Part shown: positions 1 through 5,224 of the stretch, one piece after another
Layout of the letters: every line of letters starts with the position of its first letter
Position numbering within the stretch: the first letter of the stretch is position 1
Origin: JAICIG01 sp035532215
GTDB lineage: Bacteria > Planctomycetota > Planctomycetia > Pirellulales > JAICIG01
Direction: 5' to 3'
NCBI GenBank assembly: GCA_035532215.1
Contig: DATKRK010000246.1
Span: forward strand, 1 to 5,224
Length of the DNA stretch: 5,224 nucleotides
Program-made: the position numbers and the translations under genes
The notes under the pieces: model-generated
Database searches by the model: none
The model's input: the letters and a program-made list of their open reading frames with translations, nothing else
Told to the model about the DNA's origin: nothing

Positions 1-31
1 CCGCGCAGGCCGCCAGAGGCGGCCTGCGCGG
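1..31. terminator. Strong GC-rich hairpin, possible terminator of an off-window gene
   Basis: Bases 1-14 (CCGCGCAGGCCGCC) and 18-31 are exact reverse complements around the three-base loop AGA, giving a perfect 14-bp stem. No T-run follows on the plus strand (the next bases are CGCCGATCGG), so a classical rho-independent terminator reading rightward is not complete. A leftward terminator would need its T-run outside the window. The stem may extend past the window edge. Its position ahead of the regulator gene fits a boundary between transcription units; a dispersed palindromic repeat is the alternative. Confidence 0.4.
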
Positions 32-68
32 CGCCGATCGGAAAAACGGTGCGCCCTAGGTGCGAATT

Positions 69-88
69 CCCAAGCATAAATGCCTGGG
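69..88. repeat. Short imperfect palindrome upstream of the ROK gene
   Basis: CCCAAGCAT (69-77) and ATGCCTGGG (80-88) are inverted copies with one mismatch, separated by AA. The palindrome lies about 85 bases before the regulator start, so it could be an operator for the ROK protein, which typically binds palindromic sites, or a fragment of a dispersed intergenic repeat. Nothing in the sequence decides between these. Confidence 0.25.
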
Positions 89-173
89 CTACAGAAACGG
101 CGCTTCAGAGTAGCAGGGGACGAAACCCGCAACCAAAAGACTTGCGCTTCGGGTTGGTACGGGCAGGCAAGCA

Positions 174-1544
174 ATGGGGAATACCTCGCTGATCGCCATG
201 CCCAAAGTCGTCAAAAAGCCGCAGGCCGTTTCGAATCTCGAATCGGCGATCGTTCGCCGCGTGAGCGCGCGCGGAGCGATCTCGCGGATCGATCTGGCCC
301 GCGATCTGGGGCTCGTCCCGTCGACAGCCGGAATTTATGTCGACCGGCTGATCGAACGCGGTTTTTTGGCCGAATCGGCGAAGGCTGCCCGCGGCATCGG
401 CCGCCCGCCGGTGCTGGTCGAATTGAACCCCAAGGGGGGCCGCTTCATCGGCGTCGACGTCGATGCCCGGCAGGTGATGGCTGCGTCGGTCGATTTCGCC
501 CAGCGGCCGCTGGCCCAAGCATGCCGCACGCTGCCGGTGCGGGCCACGGTCGAACGCGTGCTCGGCGAGATCACTCGCTCGATCGCCGAGTTGATCGGCG
601 CCAGCGATCGCGACGTGCTCGGCATCGGGCTGGGCGTGCCGGGGCCGATCGACGCCGAGCGCGGCGTCTCGCGGCGCTACGAATTCATTCGCGATTGGGT
701 CGACGTGCCGATCCGAGAGCGCATCGCCGCTTCGTTTCGAGCCCCCGTATTCGTCGAAAACAACATTCGCGCCATGGCCCTGGGCGAGCTGTGGTGCGGC
801 CAGGGCCGCGGCCTGCGGCATTTGGTTTGTCTGGGGGTGCGCAGCGGCATCGGCTCGGGGATTGTCGTCGACGGCAAGTTGCTGGCCGGCGCCTCGAACA
901 CCGCGGGCGAGATCGGCCGCTGGCCCTGCCCGGAATGGCAGCGGGACGCAAAATCATTCGCATCGGTTGCGCGAACGCATTCGCAGGAAAGTCCTGTAGG
1001 GCACGCGCTGCGTGGCGTGCCGCGAAACAAGGTTCGGGTATCCAACGCGCCTCGGGAGGAACGCCACGGAGGGCGTGCCCTACAGAGCCAGCGCGAGAAC
1101 GGCGAAGTTCCGCTCCTGCACGCGCTGACGACGGCGACGATCGAAGACGTCGCTTCGCTCACGGCCATTCTTGCGCGAGCCGCCGAAGAATTGCAGCGCG
1201 GTCGCACAAGCTCGCTCGGTTCGCCAGGCGAAGCGCCGACCGCGCAGCGCCTGATGGAAGCCGCCGGCGAGGGCGACGACCTGGCCTGCGAGTTGATCGA
1301 GCAGGCAGCGCGGATCCACGGCCGCGTCGTGCATCAACTGGCCTTGCTGCTCGACCCCGAGTGCGTGATCGTCGCCGGCCCCTTGAGCGAAAGCGACGCA
1401 TACCTCGCCACGCTTCGCCAGCACGCTTCGCGGTTTGGCGGCCAGCAGATCGGCGCCAAGGTCGTTCGCTCGACGCTGGGGGCCTTGGGCGGCGCGCTGG
1501 GCGCCGCGGCGCTGGCCTTTCACTATTGGAAGCCGCGACGATGA
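174..1544 (+). CDS. ROK-family transcriptional regulator (winged helix plus degenerate sugar-kinase fold), carrying a repeat insertion
   Basis: A DNA-binding regulator of the ROK (repressor, ORF, kinase) family, about 456 aa. Residues 22-68 form a winged-helix domain (ARDLGLVPSTAGIYVDRLIE) like that of NagC/Mlc/XylR-type repressors. The actin-like kinase fold follows: a degenerate phosphate loop near 92-107 (IGVDVDARQ), GIGLGVPGPID (150-160), VENNIRAMALGE (194-205) and GSGIVVDGK with AGEIGRWPCP (227-252). The kinase catalytic Asp of the ENDA motif is Asn197 here, and the zinc motif CxCGxxGCxE expected after the GEIG segment is absent, so sugar phosphorylation is unlikely and a sensor-repressor role is favoured. 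Residues 274-304 are encoded by an inverted-repeat element. The start could be ATG 174 or ATG 198 (MPKVVKK); neither has a clear ribosome binding site. The stop overlaps the next start (ATGA), implying coupling. It probably controls the operon in response to a sugar-like ligand, which is not known. Confidence 0.87.
   Translation: MGNTSLIAMPKVVKKPQAVSNLESAIVRRVSARGAISRIDLARDLGLVPSTAGIYVDRLIERGFLAESAKAARGIGRPPVLVELNPKGGRFIGVDVDARQVMAASVDFAQRPLAQACRTLPVRATVERVLGEITRSIAELIGASDRDVLGIGLGVPGPIDAERGVSRRYEFIRDWVDVPIRERIAASFRAPVFVENNIRAMALGELWCGQGRGLRHLVCLGVRSGIGSGIVVDGKLLAGASNTAGEIGRWPCPEWQRDAKSFASVARTHSQESPVGHALRGVPRNKVRVSNAPREERHGGRALQSQRENGEVPLLHALTTATIEDVASLTAILARAAEELQRGRTSSLGSPGEAPTAQRLMEAAGEGDDLACELIEQAARIHGRVVHQLALLLDPECVIVAGPLSESDAYLATLRQHASRFGGQQIGAKVVRSTLGALGGALGAAALAFHYWKPRR
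994..1085. repeat. 92-bp inverted-repeat (MITE-like) element inside the ROK gene
   Basis: CTGTAGGGCACGC (994-1006) and GCGTGCCCTACAG (1073-1085) are perfect 13-bp inverted repeats. With the inner arms (CGTGGCGT at 1011-1018 and ACGCCACG at 1061-1068) they form a 25-bp stem with 23 pairs around a loop of about 42 bases. Both ends contain TA (997-998 and 1081-1082). If TA is the duplicated target, the net insertion is 999-1082, which is 84 bases or exactly 28 codons. Its codons 276-303 would then lie between an intact GTA and CAG codon. It encodes no protein of its own and would need a transposase supplied in trans. The mobile nature is inferred from structure alone. Confidence 0.75.
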
Positions 1545-2275
1545 CCACCGAAGTGTTGCTCTCGGCCGTCGGCGTCGTGGCCTTGGCGGGCTTCGTCCAG
1601 GGCCTGACCGGCTTCGGCTTCGGCATGGTGGCGATGGGCCTGCTGCCCGCAGTCATCGGGCTCGGCGAGGCCCAAGCCGTTGCCACGCTGACCGGCATCG
1701 CCGCTTGCGTGACCAAGACGACGATCTCGCTCGAACACGTGCGCTGGTCGAACATGAGCGGGCTCTGGTTGGGAACGGCGCTGGGCGTGCCGTTGGGATT
1801 CATGCTGCAAACCTCGCTGGATCAAAATCTGGTTCTGCGGATGTTGGGCCTGACGATTTGCCTGCTCGTGATGTTCGAGATGCTCGTTTCCCGGCGATAC
1901 GCGGTGCGGATGCCCGAGTGGATGGGCTGGGGCGTCGGATTGTTCAGCGGCTCGCTGAGCGGGGCCTTCAACGTCGGCGGGCCGCCGATGGTGGCGTATA
2001 TTTACGATCGGCCGTGGACCAAAGACGAGCAGGTGGCCACGCTCAACGGCGTGTTCATCGCGTCGGGGTTGGTTCGCTTCGGCTTGCTCGTATTCCACGA
2101 TCAACTCCATGCCGATACTTGGATCTCGGCCGGCTGGTCGGTCGGACCCATGCTGGCGGCCATCCTTTGCGGAAGTTGGATCTTAAGATTCATCCCGCAA
2201 AAGCAACTCAGAGCGGGCACTTATCTGGCGTTGCTCGCGCTGGGCGCGCGTTACTTGATCCTCGGAAAGGCATAA
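1541..2275 (+). CDS. TSUP (TauE/SafE) family membrane permease, likely anion exporter
   Basis: A 244-aa integral membrane protein, normal in length for the TSUP family, whose known members move sulfite, sulfonates, sulfoacetate or other small organosulfur anions across the inner membrane. It has about eight hydrophobic stretches, roughly at 4-20, 28-41, 45-58, 72-89, 97-116, 127-155, 167-185, 194-215 and 224-242 (some may pair or not cross fully). The two internal repeat signatures are visible: GFVQGLTGFGFG (17-28) and SGSLSGAFNVGGPP (136-149). The ATG overlaps the stop of the regulator gene (ATGA), with a partial GGAAG site eight bases upstream, so it is probably translated by coupling. The in-frame reading extends far upstream, but that part is only a shadow of the regulator gene. 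Substrate is unknown; sulfite export would fit if the downstream dioxygenase cleaves a sulfonate. Confidence 0.88.
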   Translation: MTTEVLLSAVGVVALAGFVQGLTGFGFGMVAMGLLPAVIGLGEAQAVATLTGIAACVTKTTISLEHVRWSNMSGLWLGTALGVPLGFMLQTSLDQNLVLRMLGLTICLLVMFEMLVSRRYAVRMPEWMGWGVGLFSGSLSGAFNVGGPPMVAYIYDRPWTKDEQVATLNGVFIASGLVRFGLLVFHDQLHADTWISAGWSVGPMLAAILCGSWILRFIPQKQLRAGTYLALLALGARYLILGKA

Positions 2276-2291
2276 CCCCAACGAAACCGCC

Positions 2292-3272
2292 ATGACCCCA
2301 ACCTTGAAACTTGCCGGCGGCGATGAGATGCCCGTCGTCGGCCTCGGCGCCTGGAAAATCGACCATGCGGCGGCGCCCGCGCTCGTGCAAGCGGCGATCG
2401 AGGCCGGCTATCGGCATCTCGATTGCGCCTGCGACTACGGCAACGAGGCCGAATTTGGCGCCGGCATCGCCGCGGCGCTCAAACGCGGAATCTGCCGCCG
2501 CGAAGACCTGTGGGTCACCTCGAAACTCTGGAATACGTATCACGCCCCCGAGCACGTGCGGCCGGCCGCCGAGCGATCGCTGCGCGATTTAGGGCTCGAC
2601 GTGCTCGATCTGTACCTGGTCCACTTTCCGATCGCCTTGGAATACGTCCCTTTCGAGACGCGATATCCGCCCGGCTGGTTTGGCGATCCCGACGCGCCGC
2701 AACCGGCCATGAAAGCGGCCAAGGTTCCGCTGGCCGATACGTGGCAGGCGATGGAGGAGCTGGTTCGGGCCGGATTGGTGCGCCATATCGGCGTTTGCAA
2801 CTACAACTGCGCCTTGCTCCGCGATTTGCTGTCTTACGCGGCCCTTCGCCCGGCCGTGCTGCAAGTCGAACTGCACCCGTACCTGGCCCAGAAAAAACTG
2901 TTGCGGTTCTGTCGCCAAGAGGGGATTGCCGTGACCGGTTTTTCGCCGCTGGGGGCTTCGTCCTACGTGCCGATCGGCATGGCCGGCGCCGACGAATCGG
3001 CGCTCGCCGAACCGGCCGTGGTCGAGATCGCGCGGCGTCACGGCAAGACGCCGGCGCAGGTCGTGCTGCGGTGGGGCGTCCAGCGCGGTACGGCCGTCGT
3101 GCCGAAAACCTCGCGCGTCGAGCGACTGGCCGAGAACCTGGCGTTGTTCGATTTCGAGTTATCCGCCGACGAGATGGCCGCCGTCGGCGCCTTGGACCGC
3201 AACCGCCGCTTCAACGACCCCGGCGTGTTTTGCGAAGCGGCCTTTCACACGTTTTTTCCGATTTACGAATAG
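2292..3272 (+). CDS. NAD(P)H-dependent aldo/keto reductase, xylose reductase-like
   Basis: A cytoplasmic TIM-barrel oxidoreductase of 326 aa that reduces aldehydes or aldoses to alcohols. The complete catalytic tetrad is present: Asp44, Tyr49, Lys78 (VTSKLWN) and His111 (LVHFP). Family signatures are GYRHLDCACDYGNE (39-52), GVCNY (167-171), AVLQVELHPY (188-197) and VVPKTSRVERLAEN (269-282). The segment VPFETRYPPGWF and the C-terminal RFNDP motif are features of fungal-type xylose reductases (AKR2 group). From memory of Candida tenuis xylose reductase, tetrad and cofactor-binding residues (Lys272, Thr273, Arg278) line up with a constant offset of two. The lysine and arginine favour NADPH, though dual use is possible. 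It starts 16 bases after the exporter gene with no clear ribosome binding site. Substrate is uncertain: xylose, or a sugar aldehyde produced by the neighbouring oxygenase. Confidence 0.92.
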   Translation: MTPTLKLAGGDEMPVVGLGAWKIDHAAAPALVQAAIEAGYRHLDCACDYGNEAEFGAGIAAALKRGICRREDLWVTSKLWNTYHAPEHVRPAAERSLRDLGLDVLDLYLVHFPIALEYVPFETRYPPGWFGDPDAPQPAMKAAKVPLADTWQAMEELVRAGLVRHIGVCNYNCALLRDLLSYAALRPAVLQVELHPYLAQKKLLRFCRQEGIAVTGFSPLGASSYVPIGMAGADESALAEPAVVEIARRHGKTPAQVVLRWGVQRGTAVVPKTSRVERLAENLALFDFELSADEMAAVGALDRNRRFNDPGVFCEAAFHTFFPIYE

Positions 3273-3294
3273 CACTTTACGTACAGCCCTATTT

Positions 3295-3301
3295 GAGGAG
3301 G
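3295..3301 (+). promoter_or_regulatory. Strong Shine-Dalgarno site fixing a GTG start
   Basis: GAGGAGG lies seven bases before the GTG at 3309. It is by far the best ribosome binding site on the plus strand of this window, where the other operon genes have weak or no such site. It supports the GTG start of the dioxygenase and suggests that gene is translated independently and well. Confidence 0.8.
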
Positions 3302-3308
3302 CGTCGCC

Positions 3309-4304
3309 GTGATCTCTCTCGCGCTCGAAGTGTCGCCCGTTTCCGTGCCCGGTCAAAAGCCATTTGCCGGCGGTCCGTTTCCGCTGGTCCTGCAGTGCGG
3401 CAACGCCGAAGCCGGCTTGGACGCCGCCGTCGCCTGGGTCGGCGCTCATCGCGACGAATTGTGCCAGCAGGCTTCGCTGCACGGCGCGATCCTGTTTCGC
3501 GGCTTCCCGCTTAGGACCGATTTGGACTTCGATCGCTTCGTGGCCGCGTTCGAATTGAAGAATTTTCCTTATGCCGAGTCGCTGTCGAACGCCGTGCGCG
3601 TCAACCGCACCGAGCGCGTGTTCACCGCCAACGAGGCGCCGGCCAGCGTGACGATTTTCCTGCACCACGAAATGGCGCAGACGCCCGTTTACCCGAGCAA
3701 ACTCTTCTTTTTCTGCGAACAAGCGGCCGACGAAGGGGGCGCCACGCCGCTCTGCCGGTCCGACTTGCTCTGGGAGCGGCTGGCCCGGCAATGCCCCGAC
3801 TTCGCCCGCGATTGCCAGACCAAGGGCTTGCGCTACACGAACGTGATGCCTTCGGCCAACGACCCCGAATCGGGCATGGGCCGCAGTTGGCAGAGCACCC
3901 TGCGCACCGAGAGCCCGGCCGAGGCCGAACAGCGCTTGCGGGGCTTGGGCTATTCGTGGGAGTGGCTGGCCGACGGCTGCTTGCGGGCCACGACGCCCGT
4001 GCTGCCGGCCGTGCGCGAGATTTCACCCGGGCGAAGCGCGTTTTTCAATCAATTGATCGCCGCCTATTGCGGCTGGAAAGACGCACGCAACGACCCGTCG
4101 AAATCGATCACGTTCGGCGACGGTTCGCCGCTCGATCGCCAGGCGGTCGATACGGCCATCGCCCTGGCCGACGAATTCACGTTCGACGTGCCTTGGCAAC
4201 AGGGCGACGTGGCGCTAGTCGACAACTTCGTGGCGATGCACGGCCGGCGCACTTTCACGGGCACGCGAAAGGTGCTCGCCTCGCTGGCGGCCTGCGAAGG
4301 GTAA
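3309..4304 (+). CDS. Fe(II)/2-oxoglutarate-dependent dioxygenase, TauD/TfdA family, clavaminate synthase-like
   Basis: A cytoplasmic non-haem iron oxygenase of 331 aa, expected to couple 2-oxoglutarate decarboxylation to oxidation of a substrate. The iron triad is visible: His119 and Glu121 (LHHEM) and distal His311 (DNFVAMHGRR), with Arg320 (GTRKV) as the likely 2-oxoglutarate anchor. GAILFRGF (59-66), the PSKLFFFCE strand, DEGGATP and ITFGDG (267-272) are further family marks. The acidic ligand is Glu (HxE), as in clavaminate synthase and SyrP-like hydroxylases, rather than the Asp of true TauD. It is not a halogenase, which would lack this acid. The pattern strongly recalls the plant clavaminate synthase-like protein At3g21360, whose function is unsettled. 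It lies 36 bases after the reductase, with no terminator between, so probably in the same operon. Substrate unknown: hydroxylation of an amino or organic acid, or oxidative cleavage of a sulfonate, are possible. Confidence 0.88.
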   Translation: MISLALEVSPVSVPGQKPFAGGPFPLVLQCGNAEAGLDAAVAWVGAHRDELCQQASLHGAILFRGFPLRTDLDFDRFVAAFELKNFPYAESLSNAVRVNRTERVFTANEAPASVTIFLHHEMAQTPVYPSKLFFFCEQAADEGGATPLCRSDLLWERLARQCPDFARDCQTKGLRYTNVMPSANDPESGMGRSWQSTLRTESPAEAEQRLRGLGYSWEWLADGCLRATTPVLPAVREISPGRSAFFNQLIAAYCGWKDARNDPSKSITFGDGSPLDRQAVDTAIALADEFTFDVPWQQGDVALVDNFVAMHGRRTFTGTRKVLASLAACEG

Positions 4305-4339
4305 ACCGCGGACGGTTGCATTCTGAAAAAACTGAGAAA

Positions 4340-4380
4340 TCGGGGCGACAGGATTCAAACCTGAGACCTTCTGGTCCCAA
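4340..4380 (-). pseudogene. Remnant of tRNA-Pro(UGG), 3' half only
   Basis: Read on the minus strand, this stretch matches a proline tRNA from the anticodon loop to the discriminator base: TTGGGA (anticodon UGG followed by G37), 3' anticodon stem CCAGA, variable loop AGGTC, T-arm, and acceptor strand CGCCCCG plus A. The 5' half is missing: the bases preceding the loop cannot pair with CCAGA, and no partner for CGCCCCG is found. Two decay changes are visible. The T-loop reads TTTGAAT instead of TTCGAAT, losing the invariant C56, and the outermost T-stem pair is T-T. No CCA is encoded. Six T residues (plus-strand A at 4326-4331) follow, like a normal tRNA trailer. The fragment is not a functional tRNA. 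It most likely marks an attachment-site duplicate or a rearrangement junction. Confidence 0.75.
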
Positions 4381-4537
4381 GGTAGTCCATGTCGTCGTGG
4401 AATGCGAACACGAAGTCGGACCACCCTGCTCGTCCCAATACCCGATGCGATCCGCCCGATTGACGCTTGACGCTCCACCCGATCCTTAGAAGTGCAGTCA
4501 GGACGCGTCGGGCTTTCGTCGAGGGCCACTGACTCAC
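4355..4537 (-). CDS. hicA: HicA-family mRNA interferase toxin, C-terminally truncated and fused to tRNA remnant
   Basis: A 60-aa product whose first 48 or so residues are clearly HicA, the small double-stranded-RNA-binding-fold toxin that cleaves mRNA and is neutralised by HicB. WPSTKARRVL (4-13), KRQSGGSHR (24-32) with the presumed catalytic His31, and VFAFHD (43-48) are visible. Related proteins continue with a segment of the type EIGPRMLARI and a final helix, giving about 70-80 aa. Here the frame instead runs into the tRNA remnant, encodes LGTRRSQV and stops at the TGA created by the mutated T-loop. The catalytic His is kept, but loss of the last helix makes activity doubtful, so it may be a pseudogene. 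The GTG start overlaps the hicB stop (GTGA), so translation is coupled. It converges on the dioxygenase gene. Confidence 0.78.
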   Translation of the reverse strand: MSQWPSTKARRVLTALLRIGWSVKRQSGGSHRVLGRAGWSDFVFAFHDDMDYLGTRRSQV

Positions 4538-4740
4538 GGCATCACCGCGAAGACGCCGCTCATCTGGGGAACAGACTCGCCGTTGTCCAGTCGATCCGCG
4601 AGGACTCGCAATGAAAGGATTTGCACCCTTTCGATCGCTTCCTGCCGGGTTTGGCCGTAGGTCAACACTCCAGGGAGATCGGGGACTTCCGCCAGCCAGC
4701 GGCCGTCATCTTCCTGCTCGACTTCAATCGTCAGCGGCAC
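4534..4740 (-). CDS. hicB: HicB-family antitoxin
   Basis: A 68-aa protein of the short HicB type, which binds and blocks the HicA ribonuclease. The typical ferredoxin-like partial RNase H fold signature is present: LTIEVEQEDDGRWLAEVPDL (3-22), PGVLTYGQTRQEAIERVQ (23-40), then a helix with LRVLADRL. No C-terminal DNA-binding domain follows, so autoregulation by this protein alone is not evident. GTG 4740 is chosen because the HicB homology begins there and AGGGGAG lies four bases upstream. An upstream ATG at 4797 would add 19 residues that do not resemble the family. The gene order hicB then hicA, overlapping by four bases, is common for this subgroup. hicB itself looks intact although its toxin partner is truncated. 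Confidence 0.85.
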   Translation of the reverse strand: MPLTIEVEQEDDGRWLAEVPDLPGVLTYGQTRQEAIERVQILSLRVLADRLDNGESVPQMSGVFAVMP

Positions 4741-4744
4741 GATG

Positions 4745-4751
4745 CTCCCCT
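4745..4751 (-). promoter_or_regulatory. Ribosome binding site of hicB
   Basis: On the minus strand AGGGGAG lies four bases before the GTG at 4740. This favours the 68-aa form of HicB over the longer reading from ATG 4797. Confidence 0.6.
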
Positions 4752-5058
4752 TTTCGACTAATGAACCGACTCGCTGGCAGGTCCAGTGGCTCAACAAGGC
4801 ATTCAGCTATGTCGCGACCGCGAGCATCTTCGTCTGCAACCTCGGCCAACTGCGCTCCCATAACGGTCCACCTCAACTCATCAAGGAGGACTGGCCGCCC
4901 TTGGTGTGTCAATTCGAGCGTTTCGCGGAGAAGCCGCTTCCGATTCGTGTCCCGTCGCGGTCGAGCAGGTGCGCTTGCGGCCGAGTTTTCCATACTACAA
5001 ACGTGCTATTTCTCCGCGTCTCGCGAAGATTTATGGGGCGCTTTTGGCGGGGGGCGAG
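4752..5058. other. Unassigned region upstream of hicB, no convincing gene
   Basis: No recognisable gene is seen in this stretch. Two overlapping open readings exist. One on the minus strand (4993 to 4724, 89 aa, beginning MENSAAS) would overlap the hicB start by 17 bases and has only moderate third-position G+C. One on the plus strand (4742-5068, 108 aa) has roughly three quarters G or C at third positions through its middle (around residues 12-70, including WQVQWLNKAFSYVATASIF), but its start covers the hicB ribosome binding site. Neither resembles a family I know and neither has a good ribosome binding site. The hicBA promoter should lie here, but no clear -35/-10 pair was found. Confidence 0.4.
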
Positions 5059-5102
5059 CCACGGATGAAACACGGATCGAACACGGATCGAACACGGATC
5101 GG
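5059..5102. repeat. 11-bp tandem direct repeat, four units
   Basis: Four adjacent 11-bp units: CCACGGATGAA (5059-5069), ACACGGATCGA (5070-5080), ACACGGATCGA (5081-5091) and ACACGGATCGG (5092-5102), followed by a partial ACATGG. The two middle units are identical. The period is close to one DNA turn. This could be a simple slippage-prone intergenic repeat or an array of protein binding sites. Confidence 0.8.
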
Positions 5103-5224
5103 ACATGGTGTTTTCCAATTCGGCTCCTCACCGGCGTCTCACTGACCAACGCCACGTTTATTTGCCCGGCAATGCCTTGGAAAACGCAACCCCAACCCTG
5201 CTAAGGGGCGATAAAACCACTCAT
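5103..5224. other. Window end, no gene seen
   Basis: The final 122 bases hold only short open readings without ribosome binding sites and no structure I can assign. Confidence 0.3.

Noticed and set aside
80..1540. Long plus-strand open reading in front of the exporter gene, in the same frame
   Set aside because: It is arginine-rich and low in complexity, is in a shifted frame over the ROK gene, and only the part from 1541 onward has membrane-protein character. The true start is the ATG at 1541.
105..2110. Several long minus-strand readings opposite the ROK and exporter genes
   Set aside because: They are antisense shadows of GC-rich coding sequence, with repetitive Arg, Ala and Pro content and no family resemblance.
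4340..4420. A complete tRNA gene on the minus strand
   Set aside because: The anticodon stem has no 5' partner, and the D-arm and 5' acceptor strand are missing, so only the 3' half is present.
3791..4489. Plus-strand reading of 232 codons containing the text RQDSNLRPSGPKV
   Set aside because: The first part is an out-of-frame shadow of the dioxygenase, and the DSNLRP string is the well-known false translation of the opposite strand of a tRNA 3' end.
4907..4912. TTGACA on the minus strand upstream of hicB as a -35 box
   Set aside because: No acceptable -10 hexamer lies 16-18 bases downstream.
4724..4993. 89-codon minus-strand reading overlapping the hicB start
   Set aside because: It has no ribosome binding site, only moderate third-position G+C and no recognisable motif. 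It is mentioned within the unassigned region but not called as a gene.

Overview
The window comes from a GC-rich bacterial chromosome. High G+C at third codon positions, mostly weak Shine-Dalgarno sites, short HicBA-type proteins and scattered small repeats together suggest a Planctomycetota-like host. That assignment is an inference from style and protein resemblance, not proven by any marker gene.

Left of about 4305, four plus-strand genes are tightly packed and look like one operon: a ROK-family regulator (174-1544), a TSUP/TauE-type membrane exporter (1541-2275, ATGA overlap), an aldo/keto reductase closely resembling xylose reductases (2292-3272), and an Fe(II)/2-oxoglutarate dioxygenase of the TauD/clavaminate synthase-like type (3309-4304, GTG start behind a strong GAGGAGG site). 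A sugar-type regulator, an anion exporter, an oxygenase and an aldehyde reductase would fit a small catabolic or detoxification module, for example oxidative cleavage of a sulfonated or otherwise substituted sugar or acid followed by reduction of the aldehyde. The substrate cannot be read from the sequence. The ROK gene carries an inverted-repeat element (994-1085) resembling a MITE, which leaves the reading frame open.

Right of 4305 the character changes. A degenerate 3' half of a proline tRNA lies on the minus strand (4340-4380). It is fused to the 3' end of hicA, so that the toxin reading frame ends inside the tRNA remnant and lacks its normal C-terminus. hicB (4534-4740) lies directly upstream, overlapping hicA by GTGA. 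This looks like the worn end of an integrated element or a deletion scar, with the hicBA side as the foreign part. The last 480 bases hold no convincing gene, but contain a four-unit 11-bp direct repeat (5059-5102).

The window begins with a perfect 14-bp GC-rich hairpin (1-31), probably the transcription terminator of a gene outside the window.
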